From the NCBI GenBank assembly GCA_016707585.1, contig JADJHL010000008.1:372001-436000 (forward strand): 64,000 nucleotides of DNA. Reading direction: 5' to 3'. Every line of letters starts with the position of its first letter. Position 1 is the stretch's first letter. Source of the DNA: Ignavibacteriales bacterium. GTDB taxonomy: Bacteria > Bacteroidota > Ignavibacteria > Ignavibacteriales > Ignavibacteriaceae. The translations under genes were made by a program, and so were the position numbers. Shown here one piece after another: positions 27,283 through 36,522 of the stretch. The notes under the pieces were generated by a model. The model did no database searches. It had not been told where the DNA came from and worked only from the letters and a program-made list of their open reading frames with translations.

Positions 27283-30200
27283 ATGAAAAAATACTTGGTA
27301 CTTAATCTGCTTATTGTAGCTGTTACGTTTTCATTTTTCTATTTCAAAACAGATTCCGGTAATACAATTACTGCTGAAGATTTTAGACAATATCGGATTC
27401 AAAAGAAAAAAGAAAAATCTAAACTAAAGTATGATCAACCAGACAAAGCAATGTTATGGTACTATCAGCAAAGAGCTTATCCAAATAATCAAATACCAGC
27501 TAATTGGCGTGATGAAGCTGTAAAACATATCAATTCAAATAATATTTCTTTAACAAATTCTCCAAATGCATTAAACTGGAGTCAACTTGGTCCAGGTAAC
27601 ATCGGCGGAAGAATTCGTGCTATTGCTGTTCATCCTACCGATCCAAATACTGTTTACATTGGTGCGGTTGCTGGTGGTGTTTGGAAAACAACAAACGGTG
27701 GAACTTCGTGGACATCATTAAATGATTTTATGGCCAATATAGCTGTTTGTGCTTTGGTGATTGATCCTGCAAATCCAAACATTATTTATGCTGGAACTGG
27801 AGAAGGATTTTTTAATCTTGATGCTATTCGTGGTGCAGGAATTTTTAAATCTACTGATGCTGGTGCAAGCTGGAACCAATTAGCCTCAACAAATAATGCA
27901 GATTATTACTATGTAAATGATCTTGATTACGATGCTGTTAATGGAGTTCTTTATGCTGCAACAAGAAAGGGATTATATTCGTCTGCAAATGGCGGCTCAT
28001 CATTTACAACAAAAATCTATGATACTGGTGGCGATGATATACATTTTACAGATATAGAAATTGCATATACAAGCCCAACAACCATTTATGCAGCCTATGG
28101 ATTGTTTAGTCAATCAGAAATATGGAGAAGTAGTGATGGTGGAGCTTCATTTCAAGCAAATATAAATGTAACCGGTGCAGGAAGAATTGAAATGGCTGTT
28201 TCAAAATCTAATCCTTCATACGTTTATGCTTCTTTTATGGATTTAAGTACAAACGGAACTGGTTTATTTGGATACTCTACAAATGCAGGTGCAAACTGGT
28301 TCTCAGCAACAGTCCCAGGTCCATCTCTAACTGCAACAACTTACACAGGTGGTCAGGCTTGGTATGATAATATTGTTTCTGTTGATCCAGCAAATCATAA
28401 TAATGTTTATGCTGGCGGCGTTGATAATTTTAAATCTACAGATGCAGGTTCCAGCTGGAATCAAAAAACAAATTGGTACTCGGGTACTTCGTTTCAATAT
28501 GTTCATGCAGATCAGCATGCAATGGCCTGGGCACCATCAAATTCTAACATAGTATATCTTGGTAATGATGGCGGAATTTGGAAATCAACCAACAAAGGTG
28601 AAAACTGGACTTCATTAAATAATAATCTTTATATAACACAGTTTTATTATGGTGCTACTAATCCAACAGGAACTGTTTATGCTGGTGGTACACAAGATAA
28701 TGGAACTTTAAGATCAACTGGTTCATCAACCTGGAGTGAAATTCTTGGTGGAGATGGCGGTGCAACTGAAATTGATTTTAACAATACAAATATTATTTAT
28801 ATGGAGTATGTTAATCTTGCTTTTTTCAAATCAACTAATGGTGGGGCATCATTTGAGAAAAAAATGAATGGAATTCCAGCTGGTCCGAATCCATATGATG
28901 GAACAACAGACAGAACTCAATTTATCTCTCCATTCTCTATGGATCCAAACAACTCCAGTACAATAGTTGCAGGAACTTATAGAATTTGGAGAACAACTAA
29001 TGGAGCAGATAATTGGTCTGCAATAAGTGGTGATTTAACTGGTGATGCAAGCAGTACAGTTTCAACTGTTATAGTAGCAAAAGGAAACTCTAATGTTATT
29101 TATGCCGGATGTTCAAATGGTGTTGTTCAGGTTACAACAAATGGAGGAACAAACTGGACTCTTAGAGATGCGGGTTTACCAAATTTATCAGTAACTAGAA
29201 TCGCATCCGATCCAACAAATCCTGCAATTGCTTATGTTACTTTTTCTGGATACACTGCTACTTCTAAAATTTATAAGACTACAAATTATGGTGCTAACTG
29301 GACAAATGTTTCTGGTAATTTGCCAAACATTCCTACAAACTGTGTTGTTGTAAATCCTACCAACTCAAATAATTTATTTGTTGGCACTGATCTTGGAATT
29401 TTTTCAACAACAGATGGTGGAAGCAGTTGGGTGCAGGATGTAAATGGAATGGCTAATGTTCCTGTTTTAGATCTTGATTACCGTGCATCAGATAACAAAT
29501 TATTTGCGGCAACTCACGGAAGAAGTATGTTTGTTACTTCAGTTTCTGGTGGTGGTGGTGGAACACAAACAGCAAACTTAACTTATGATGACGGAACTCC
29601 AACTGGTGGTTGGTTTTGGAATAATAATGGTCAAGGATCAGCAAATAGAATGACTCCAACTTTGTCAAATGCTACGCTTACTCAAATGGAAATCTATATA
29701 ACTGGTGTTGAAGCAGGTACTGCAACTTATAAACCAATCGTACTTGCAAATAATGGTGGTACTCCTGGTAGTGATTTAGCCACTCTAAATTTTAAAACAG
29801 CAGCTTCCTATCCTGGTTGGGATGCAACAAATTTAAGCAGCTATGGAATAACTGTTAATAGTGATTTTTTTGTTGGATTAAAATATGATGGTACAAATAA
29901 ACCAATATATGGTTATGATCCCCCTGATAATGGTAGAGCATGGGATTTTGATGGATCTAATTGGTCTACCTATGCTCAAACTTATTTTATGAGAGCCACA
30001 ATTCAGACTACAACTTCAGTTGCTGAAATAAGTAATGAAATTCCTAATGCATTTGAACTTAGCTTTAATTATCCAAATCCATTCAATCCTTCAACAAGTT
30101 TTAGATATGCGTTGCCAGAAGGAAGAAATGTTAAAGTTATTGTTTATGATATTAATGGTAGTAAAGTAACTGAGCTTGTAAATAATTATCAAGGTGCCGG

Positions 30201-30324
30201 TACTTATGAAGTTACTTGGAATGGAAAAAATGATTTAGGCGATCAAGTTGCGAGTGGAACTTATATATACCAGGTTAAAGCAGGTGATTTTGTTCAAACC
30301 AAAAAAATGTTGATGCTTAAGTGA
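27283..30324 (+). CDS. Secreted BNR/sialidase-like repeat protein with type IX sorting domain
   Basis: 1013 residues. An N-terminal signal anchor is followed by WSQLGPGNIGGRIRAIAVHP and about ten Asp-box/BNR-type repeats, each with a xTTNGGxxW or STDAGxSW core (for example GGVWKTTNGGTSW, GIWKSTNKGENW, GIFSTTDGGSSW). These build seven- or eight-bladed propellers of the Ycf48/VPS10/sialidase class. A GGGGGT linker leads to a jelly-roll-like segment, and the last ~80 residues (NYPNPFNPSTSF to KKMLMLK) are a Por sorting domain. Sialidase catalytic residues cannot be confirmed, so a binding or structural role is as likely as enzyme activity. Confidence 0.85.
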   Translation: MKKYLVLNLLIVAVTFSFFYFKTDSGNTITAEDFRQYRIQKKKEKSKLKYDQPDKAMLWYYQQRAYPNNQIPANWRDEAVKHINSNNISLTNSPNALNWSQLGPGNIGGRIRAIAVHPTDPNTVYIGAVAGGVWKTTNGGTSWTSLNDFMANIAVCALVIDPANPNIIYAGTGEGFFNLDAIRGAGIFKSTDAGASWNQLASTNNADYYYVNDLDYDAVNGVLYAATRKGLYSSANGGSSFTTKIYDTGGDDIHFTDIEIAYTSPTTIYAAYGLFSQSEIWRSSDGGASFQANINVTGAGRIEMAVSKSNPSYVYASFMDLSTNGTGLFGYSTNAGANWFSATVPGPSLTATTYTGGQAWYDNIVSVDPANHNNVYAGGVDNFKSTDAGSSWNQKTNWYSGTSFQYVHADQHAMAWAPSNSNIVYLGNDGGIWKSTNKGENWTSLNNNLYITQFYYGATNPTGTVYAGGTQDNGTLRSTGSSTWSEILGGDGGATEIDFNNTNIIYMEYVNLAFFKSTNGGASFEKKMNGIPAGPNPYDGTTDRTQFISPFSMDPNNSSTIVAGTYRIWRTTNGADNWSAISGDLTGDASSTVSTVIVAKGNSNVIYAGCSNGVVQVTTNGGTNWTLRDAGLPNLSVTRIASDPTNPAIAYVTFSGYTATSKIYKTTNYGANWTNVSGNLPNIPTNCVVVNPTNSNNLFVGTDLGIFSTTDGGSSWVQDVNGMANVPVLDLDYRASDNKLFAATHGRSMFVTSVSGGGGGTQTANLTYDDGTPTGGWFWNNNGQGSANRMTPTLSNATLTQMEIYITGVEAGTATYKPIVLANNGGTPGSDLATLNFKTAASYPGWDATNLSSYGITVNSDFFVGLKYDGTNKPIYGYDPPDNGRAWDFDGSNWSTYAQTYFMRATIQTTTSVAEISNEIPNAFELSFNYPNPFNPSTSFRYALPEGRNVKVIVYDINGSKVTELVNNYQGAGTYEVTWNGKNDLGDQVASGTYIYQVKAGDFVQTKKMLMLK

Positions 30325-30360
30325 CCTTGTTATTATAATAAGTTGTCTTAAATTATTTAT

Positions 30361-30435
30361 GCCGGTCGAAAGGGACTTGTTCCCTTCATTCTTCATTCTC
30401 CCTTTGAAGAACTAATCGATCGGCACCATTTTTTT
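30361..30435 (+). terminator. Structured terminator-like element after the BNR-repeat gene
   Basis: GCCGGTCG (30361-30368) pairs with CGATCGGC (30417-30424) as an 8-bp outer stem with one G-T pair. An inner hairpin AAGGGA/TCCCTT lies between, and seven T follow at 30429-30435. The two-hairpin form is longer than an ordinary terminator and might be a structured RNA. Confidence 0.5.
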
Positions 30436-30540
30436 AAAGTAATAAAATTTACTACTTCACATATTTTTATTGGTTACTTTTTTTATTTGATATTAGTTGT
30501 TTTTTAAATGGTGCAATTTAAAAACTTTAAGTAGCGTATT

Positions 30541-30825
30541 ATGAAATGGTTTCACATTCACTTTAAGGAAGAGGATCTTTCCTCATCATCAGATGAAAGA
30601 TTGATAAAAGAATTTATTAATCTTACTCATTTGCTTCATCATCCGGATGAATTAGGATTATACCAATTAAAGTTTAGAGTTGAAGATGGACAGGTAATGT
30701 ATCTTTCCACACCAGATGTTTATGCTTACAAAATAAAAAGTATTTTAGCACATTTTCCGGCTACTGAAGTATCAAATCCAAACCTTAAAGTTCTTAAGCT
30801 TATTATAGGTAAAAGCGTAAAGTGA
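30541..30825 (+). CDS. Small hypothetical protein
   Basis: 94 residues, no signal peptide or membrane segment. It contains LTHLLHHPDELGLYQLKFRVEDGQVMYLSTPD and a positively charged tail. I recognise no family. It has an ATG with AAGTAG upstream, lies alone between two larger intergenic regions, and is transcribed in the same direction as both neighbours. Histidines near the N-terminus (FHIHF, HLLHH) could bind a metal, but this is speculation. Confidence 0.5.
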   Translation: MKWFHIHFKEEDLSSSSDERLIKEFINLTHLLHHPDELGLYQLKFRVEDGQVMYLSTPDVYAYKIKSILAHFPATEVSNPNLKVLKLIIGKSVK

Positions 30826-31128
30826 ATTAGAAGTATTCTTAATAAATATAATTATTGGACATATTATATTTTTCTTCTTACGTGCTCTTAAATTGAAATT
30901 GATTTATTTGAGCAAATTTATTTTCAAATGTTCACACAAGGATTAGTTCTTAAAATTCCAACGAAAAACATAAACGACTTATGTGGCGGTAAATATAAAA
31001 CCAAAGTAATATTTTTTCTGCCAGAATTGTCCCATCTTGGTTATTGTCTCCACTGATACTTTAATTAGGTCGATTTTACTGAGGCAGGATTTTTGCAAAA
31101 TTATAAACATTCTAAATAAGGAAAAACG
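30826..31128. other. 303-base intergenic region, nothing certain
   Basis: AT-rich, no ORF of note and no hairpin with a T-run. A distant CTGCC/GGCAG pair (about 31020 and 31083) is too short to trust. It must contain the promoter of the gene at 31129, but no TAnnTTTG box stands out. Confidence 0.5.
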
Positions 31129-31794
31129 ATGAAAACAATATTAGTTTTTGTAACAATCATAGTCGTATTAAGCATTGCAACTTTAACAAAATCAGAAGCA
31201 GATTTTAATGGAAACACCCCCGGTTGTGGTGGTTCAAATTGCCATTCAACACAATCTGGTTTGGTAACAACAGAAGTCCTAGATAATTTTCAAGTAAGAG
31301 TTACTGTAAGTGGTACAACTTCTAAAGTTGGCGGAGAATTAGTAAACTCAAGCGGAACTGTTGTTGCTTTTTTTAATTCTACTTCAAGCAATCCATTTAT
31401 TTTAACTGCTCCATCAGCAGGGACTTACACTGTTAATGCAGGATATAAAAGCCCATCAAGAAAATGGGGAAGTGCATCTGCTGTTTTAACAGTTACAGGT
31501 GTGGATGAAGAGTTAATTGGATTAAAACCTGATTTTTTTCAATTGTATTCAAATTATCCAAATCCTTTTAATCCGAACACAAAAATTCGATATGCAATTT
31601 CCGAAACAGCTTATACTACTTTAATAGTCTATTCAATTCTAGGAAAGGAAGTTGCAACTTTGATAAATGAACAAAAATCTCCTGGTATTTATGAAGTTAA
31701 CTTTGAAGCCGCAAATCTCCCAAGTGGAACTTATATTTATAAATTGAATGCTGGCTCATTTACTGAAACAAAAAAAATGATAGTATTGAAATAG
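31129..31794 (+). CDS. Choice-of-anchor-V-like secreted protein with type IX sorting domain
   Basis: 221 residues. A signal peptide is followed by GNTPGCGGSNCHS, a CX4CH motif that in this group precedes a small beta domain and may bind a heme or metal. The middle ~80 residues are a beta sandwich (VRVTVSGTTSKVGGELV...). From residue ~145, NYPNPFNPNTKI to KKMIVLK is the Por sorting domain. Similar short CX4CH proteins in Ignavibacteria and Bacteroidota are annotated as choice-of-anchor V. A terminator with a GCGATTC core follows. Confidence 0.78.
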   Translation: MKTILVFVTIIVVLSIATLTKSEADFNGNTPGCGGSNCHSTQSGLVTTEVLDNFQVRVTVSGTTSKVGGELVNSSGTVVAFFNSTSSNPFILTAPSAGTYTVNAGYKSPSRKWGSASAVLTVTGVDEELIGLKPDFFQLYSNYPNPFNPNTKIRYAISETAYTTLIVYSILGKEVATLINEQKSPGIYEVNFEAANLPSGTYIYKLNAGSFTETKKMIVLK

Positions 31795-31820
31795 TTCGAT
31801 AAAGCTTAATTTTATTCTAT

Positions 31821-31846
31821 AAGCGATTCATTTGAATCGCTTTTTT
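31821..31846 (+). terminator. Rho-independent terminator
   Basis: AAGCGATTCA pairs perfectly with TGAATCGCTT around a TT loop, followed by T to 31846. It ends the CX4CH gene and precedes the kdp control region. Confidence 0.9.
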
Positions 31847-31869
31847 ATTATTAAAACTCACATTCACCA

Positions 31870-31889
31870 ATCTTTATAAAATCTTTATA
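31870..31889 (+). promoter_or_regulatory. Direct-repeat operator, likely KdpE site
   Basis: ATCTTTATA occurs at 31870-31878 and again at 31881-31889, exactly 11 bases apart, the spacing of OmpR/PhoB-type tandem half-sites. The TTTATA core resembles the E. coli KdpE site. A third ATCTTTAT lies at 31913. The repeats sit about 55-75 bases before the predicted start of transcription. Confidence 0.55.
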
Positions 31890-31931
31890 CTCTGCACTCG
31901 TCTTTTAACAGCATCTTTATGATTACCACAA

Positions 31932-31939
31932 TAAGTTTG
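31932..31939 (+). promoter_or_regulatory. -7 box of the kdp operon
   Basis: TAAGTTTG matches TAnnTTTG, 24 bases before the kdpF ATG. There is no TTG at -33, which fits a promoter that needs an activator. Confidence 0.5.
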
Positions 31940-31962
31940 ACTCAAAAGAAAAAGGTAAAAAG

Positions 31963-32046
31963 ATGTTTGAGATTATTTCGTTGATTATTGCAGGATTTGT
32001 TTTAGTCTATTTAATATATGCGCTAATTAAACCTGAGAAATTTTAA
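31963..32046 (+). CDS. kdpF: KdpF, small subunit of the potassium-transporting ATPase
   Basis: 27 residues, MFEIISLIIAGFVLVYLIYA then LIKPEKF, one membrane helix. The PEKF end is typical of KdpF. It lies 11 bases before kdpA and just after the operon promoter. KdpF stabilises the KdpFABC complex like a bound lipid. The ORF is too short for routine calling. Confidence 0.88.
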   Translation: MFEIISLIIAGFVLVYLIYALIKPEKF

Positions 32047-32057
32047 GGAGCAATAAA

Positions 32058-33752
32058 ATGAATTTCTTATTTGATACTATTCAATTTGTTTTGTTCTTAG
32101 TTGTGTTAACATCCGGTTCAGTTTTTTTTGGCGGTTTATTTTATAAAGCATTGATTGGAGAAAGGAACTTATTAAGTCCTATTCTGCTTAAACCAGAAAA
32201 ATTTATTTATAAAATATTTAGGATTGATGAAAAATATGAGATGGATTGGAAAGAATATCTAAAAGGAATTTTGTCTTTCAGTTTTTTAAGCTTTTTATTT
32301 GTTTTAGCAATCCAGTTATTACAACAGTATCTACCTTTAAATCCGCAAAATATTTCTAACGTAGAATTTTTTCTTGCTTTTAATACAGCCGTTAGTTTTA
32401 TGACTAACACAAATTGGCAAGCATATTCTGGTGAATCTACTCTTAGTTACTTTGTACAGATGATTGGTCTAACAGTGCAAAATTTTGTAAGTGCCGCAAT
32501 TGGATTATCAGTTTTACTTGCATTAATTAGAGGGATAACTATCCGGCAGGGTAAAACTATTGGTAATCTTTGGGTCGATTTAACACGCTCAGTACTTTAT
32601 GTGTTAATGCCTTTATCAATCATTTTAGCAATTCTACTAATTAGTCAGGGTGTTGTACAAACATTTGATTCATACACAACTGTACAAACTATAGAAGGAA
32701 GTAATCAAATTATTCCGTTAGGTCCAGCTGCATCGCAAATTGCGATAAAGCAGCTTGGAACAAATGGCGGAGGTTTCTTTGGTGTTAATAGTGCTTTCCC
32801 GTATGAGAATCCAACTCCGTTTTCAAATTTTTTGCAAGTACTTTCAATACTACTTATCCCTGGCGCACTTGTTTTTACTTATGGAAAGATGCTAAGTAAT
32901 AAAAAACACGCCTGGTTGATATTTGGAGTAATGATGTTTGCATTCTGTTCTGGAATTATAGTTTCATATTGGTCAGAGGTTTCTAACAGTTCAACATTTC
33001 ACTCAAGCGAATTGATGGAAGGTAAAGAAATGAGGTTCGGAGTTTTTAATAGTGTGCTCTGGTCAGTTGCTACAACTGTTGCTTCAAATGGCTCTGTAAA
33101 TGCAATGCACAGCAGTATGTCCTCAATTTCCGGAATGGTTGAATTGATAAATATGCAACTTGGTGAAATAATTTTTGGCGGTATTGGCTCAGGATTATAT
33201 GGGATGATTTTATTTATTCTGTTAACTGTATTTATCTCTGGTTTGATGGTTGGCAGAACACCAGAATATTTTGGAAAAAAAATAGAGGCTTATGAAATTA
33301 AATGGGCAATAATCGGAATACTTATTCCAAGTGTAGTGATCTTATTTTTTACAGCAATCGGTGTAACAACAAACGTTGGCTTATCAAGCATATTAAATAA
33401 AGGTCCACACGGATTATCAGAAATACTTTATGCGTTTACTTCGGGAGCCAACAATAACGGAAGTGCTTTTGCAGGATTAAATGCAAATACTAATTTCTAT
33501 AATATTTTAATTGGCTTTGCAATGTTACTGGGAAGATTTGGTGTGATAATACCTGTCCTTGCAATTGCAGGTAATCTTGTTAAAAAGAATATCACTCCTG
33601 AAACTTCTGGCACTCTCTCAACAAATAATTTTCTATTTGGTTTTTTATTACTCTCGGTAATAATAATTGTTGGTGCACTAACATTCTTTCCAGCATTATC
33701 AATCGGGCCAATTATTGAACATCTATTAATTAAATCAGGTTACACTTTCTGA
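32058..33752 (+). CDS. kdpA: Potassium-transporting ATPase subunit A
   Basis: 564 residues with about ten membrane helices. The four selectivity-filter loops are visible: NTNWQAYSGE near residue 116, LGTNGGGFFGVNSA near 235, ASNGSVNAMHSS near 347 and GANNNGSAFAGL near 467. KdpA is the K+ channel-like subunit from which ions pass to KdpB. RBS AAGGAG at 32045-32050 precedes the ATG. Length and motifs are standard. Confidence 0.96.
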   Translation: MNFLFDTIQFVLFLVVLTSGSVFFGGLFYKALIGERNLLSPILLKPEKFIYKIFRIDEKYEMDWKEYLKGILSFSFLSFLFVLAIQLLQQYLPLNPQNISNVEFFLAFNTAVSFMTNTNWQAYSGESTLSYFVQMIGLTVQNFVSAAIGLSVLLALIRGITIRQGKTIGNLWVDLTRSVLYVLMPLSIILAILLISQGVVQTFDSYTTVQTIEGSNQIIPLGPAASQIAIKQLGTNGGGFFGVNSAFPYENPTPFSNFLQVLSILLIPGALVFTYGKMLSNKKHAWLIFGVMMFAFCSGIIVSYWSEVSNSSTFHSSELMEGKEMRFGVFNSVLWSVATTVASNGSVNAMHSSMSSISGMVELINMQLGEIIFGGIGSGLYGMILFILLTVFISGLMVGRTPEYFGKKIEAYEIKWAIIGILIPSVVILFFTAIGVTTNVGLSSILNKGPHGLSEILYAFTSGANNNGSAFAGLNANTNFYNILIGFAMLLGRFGVIIPVLAIAGNLVKKNITPETSGTLSTNNFLFGFLLLSVIIIVGALTFFPALSIGPIIEHLLIKSGYTF

Positions 33753-33791
33753 GTATAAATCAGAATACAAAATAATTATTGGTAAAAATTT

Positions 33792-35900
33792 ATGAGTACT
33801 AATACAAACAAACCGCTTTTCGAAAAACAAATTGTATTGAATGCTGTTAAGGATTCATTTATAAAACTTAATCCATCCTATTTGATTAAAAACCCTGTGA
33901 TGTTTATTGTTGGAATTGGTGCACTTCTAACATCAATCATCTGCATTATAGATATTATAAATCACAAACCAGTTTCGTTCGATTTACAGATAGCAATCTG
34001 GCTGTGGTTTACAATTTTGTTTGCAAACTTTGCAGAAGCAGTTGCTGAAGGAAGAGGAAAAGCACAAAGTGAAAATCTTCGAAAATCAAGAACAACAACC
34101 AAAGCAAGAAAATTAAATGGCACTACTGAAACTATTGTAACTGCTTTAGAATTAAGAGCGGGCGATATAGTTGTTTGTGAAGCTAATGATCTAATTCCTG
34201 CCGATGGGGAAGTGATTGATGGAGTTGCAAGTGTTGATGAAGCTGCTATAACCGGAGAATCTGCTCCTGTCATTCGTGAAAGCGGCGGAGACCGAAGCGC
34301 AGTTACCGGTGGCACAAAAGTTTTAAGTGATAAAATTATTATAAGAATCACTTCTAATCCAGGAGAAACTTTTATTGATAGAATGATTTCACTAGTTGAA
34401 GGTGCAAAAAGAAAAAAGACTCCAAATGAAATTGCATTATCAATTTTACTTTCAGGATTAACAATTGTATTTCTTGTAGTCGTAGTAACATTAAAATCAT
34501 TTTTTAATTTCTACGAAATAACTCTCGGCCAGGATATAAACGCAGTATCTGTTCCTGTTTTAATTGCATTATTAGTTTGCTTGATACCAACGACTATCGG
34601 TGGTTTATTAAGTGCAATCGGTATAAGTGGAATGGATAGGCTACTTAAGCACAACGTAATTGCTATGAGCGGAAGAGCAGTTGAAGCTGCTGGTGATATT
34701 GATGTTTTACTTTTAGATAAAACAGGTACAATTACTTTGGGAAACAGAATTGCAACCGAGTTTATTCCTGCACCAGATGTTAATGAAGATTATTTAGCAG
34801 ATGCAGCTCAATTAGCATCTTTATCCGATGAAACACCGGAAGGAAGATCTATTGTAATTCTTGCAAAAGAAAAATTTAAGATTAGAGAAAGAAACATTCA
34901 TGAACTAAATGTTAAGTTTGTACCCTTTAGTGCAAAGACACAAATGAGTGGAGTAAATATTGAAGCCTCAGGTTCTCATTCAGAAAGAATAATCCGTAAA
35001 GGTTCTTTGGAAGCAATAAAAAAATATCTGTCTGAACAAACAAACATAAATATTGCAATTCAATCAGATTATATGATTACACAAATGATTGGAGTTGATA
35101 TCGCTTTATCTGGCGGTACTCCTCTTGTTGTTGTTGAAAACAATAAACTGCTTGGTGTGATACAACTTAAAGATGTTGTTAAAGGCGGGATAAAAGAACG
35201 GTTTGAACAGCTAAGAAAGATGGGTATAAAAAGTATTATGATCACTGGTGATAATCAGCTTACAGCAGCTGCTATTGCCGCGGAAGCTGGAGTTGATGGA
35301 TTTATTGCTGAAGCTAAACCTGAAGATAAATTATTTAGAATCCGTGATGAACAGGCACAAGGTAAAATGGTTGGAATGATCGGCGATGGAACAAACGATG
35401 CACCAGCTCTTGCACAGGCTGATGTTGGAATTGCAATGAATAGTGGAACACAAGCTGCACGCGAGGCTGGTAATATGATTGACTTGGATAGCAGTCCTAC
35501 AAAACTTATTGAAGTTGTGGAAATTGGAAAACAATTATTAATGACAAGAGGCTCACTTACAACCTTTAGTATTGCAAATGATGTAGCAAAATATTTTGCG
35601 ATCATTCCGGCTATTGCACTTTCATTGTTTGCAACTAATTCACTCAATGGACCACTATCAGTTTTAAATGTAATGCAGCTTGCATCGCCGCAAAGTGCAA
35701 TTCTTAGTGCGGTGATATTTAATGCATTAGTGATTATTGCATTAATTCCACTTGCATTAAAAGGAGTTGCATACCGTCCTGAAGGTGCGGCAACAATTCT
35801 AAAAAGAAATATTTTAATTTATGGTGTTGGTGGGTTAATCATTCCTTTTATTGGTATAAAAATAATTGATGTATTAATCACTTTATTAAAATTGGTTTAA
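33792..35900 (+). CDS. kdpB: Potassium-transporting P-type ATPase subunit B
   Basis: 702 residues. The phosphorylated Asp309 lies in LLDKTGT; TGES (actuator loop), TGDN and GDGTNDAPALAQADVG (phosphorylation-domain hinge) are intact. KdpB hydrolyses ATP to pump K+ at very low external concentration. It starts 39 bases after kdpA, with GGT near the ATG as a weak ribosome site. Two long antisense ORFs in this gene are shadows. Confidence 0.97.
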   Translation: MSTNTNKPLFEKQIVLNAVKDSFIKLNPSYLIKNPVMFIVGIGALLTSIICIIDIINHKPVSFDLQIAIWLWFTILFANFAEAVAEGRGKAQSENLRKSRTTTKARKLNGTTETIVTALELRAGDIVVCEANDLIPADGEVIDGVASVDEAAITGESAPVIRESGGDRSAVTGGTKVLSDKIIIRITSNPGETFIDRMISLVEGAKRKKTPNEIALSILLSGLTIVFLVVVVTLKSFFNFYEITLGQDINAVSVPVLIALLVCLIPTTIGGLLSAIGISGMDRLLKHNVIAMSGRAVEAAGDIDVLLLDKTGTITLGNRIATEFIPAPDVNEDYLADAAQLASLSDETPEGRSIVILAKEKFKIRERNIHELNVKFVPFSAKTQMSGVNIEASGSHSERIIRKGSLEAIKKYLSEQTNINIAIQSDYMITQMIGVDIALSGGTPLVVVENNKLLGVIQLKDVVKGGIKERFEQLRKMGIKSIMITGDNQLTAAAIAAEAGVDGFIAEAKPEDKLFRIRDEQAQGKMVGMIGDGTNDAPALAQADVGIAMNSGTQAAREAGNMIDLDSSPTKLIEVVEIGKQLLMTRGSLTTFSIANDVAKYFAIIPAIALSLFATNSLNGPLSVLNVMQLASPQSAILSAVIFNALVIIALIPLALKGVAYRPEGAATILKRNILIYGVGGLIIPFIGIKIIDVLITLLKLV

Positions 35901-35943
35901 ACTAAATAGATTATCGCAATAAAAAACTCTTACTGAAAAAACT

Positions 35944-36522
35944 ATGAAAAAAATATTTATACAATCATTAAAAATGTTTTTTTTAATGACACTATTAACA
36001 GGAATTATCTACCCATTATTTATTACCGTTTTTGGGCAATTATTATTTTCTTATCAAGCAAATGGATCAATGATTCTGAAAGATGAAAAATTAATTGGTT
36101 CAAAATTAATTGGACAAAATTTTGCGGATAGTATTTACTTCCACCCAAGACCATCTGTAATCACTTATAACCCGATGCCTTCAGGAGCAAGCAACTTAGC
36201 TCTTTCGAACGCAACACTTCACGAGCAGGTAAATGATAGAAAGAAAATATTTAAAGAAGAAAATTATTTAGTCGATACTGTTCTTATTCCTTCAGAAATT
36301 ATTTTTTCTTCGGGCAGTGGAGTTGATCCGCATATTTCTAAAGAAGCAGCAATTTTGCAAATACCAAGAATTATTAAATCGAGGTTATTAAACTCTGAAG
36401 AATCTAAAAAAGTTTTTAGTCTTATTACTTCGCAAACGGAATCTCGTCAGTTTGGTATATTAGGTGGTGAAGTAGTAAATGTTCTTGAACTGAACATAAA
36501 ATTAGATGAGCTGATAAAATGA
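35944..36522 (+). CDS. kdpC: Potassium-transporting ATPase subunit C
   Basis: 192 residues. One N-terminal membrane helix, then the periplasmic domain with FHPRPSVITYNPMPSGASNLALSN and SGVDPHIS, both KdpC signatures (RPSA and SGLDPHIS in the family). The C-terminus has FGILGGEVVNVLELN. KdpC helps assemble KdpA and KdpB. It overlaps kdpD by four bases (ATGA), so the sensor is made with the pump. Confidence 0.94.
   Translation: MKKIFIQSLKMFFLMTLLTGIIYPLFITVFGQLLFSYQANGSMILKDEKLIGSKLIGQNFADSIYFHPRPSVITYNPMPSGASNLALSNATLHEQVNDRKKIFKEENYLVDTVLIPSEIIFSSGSGVDPHISKEAAILQIPRIIKSRLLNSEESKKVFSLITSQTESRQFGILGGEVVNVLELNIKLDELIK

Noticed and set aside
27600..29500. Recurring NGGxSW coding repeats as a DNA tandem repeat
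   Set aside because: Spacing and sequence vary; they are protein-level propeller repeats.
33962..35647. Long antisense ORFs in kdpB
   Set aside because: They mirror conserved kdpB codons, have low-complexity Ser/Ala/Ile composition and no ribosome site; kdpB is complete on the plus strand.
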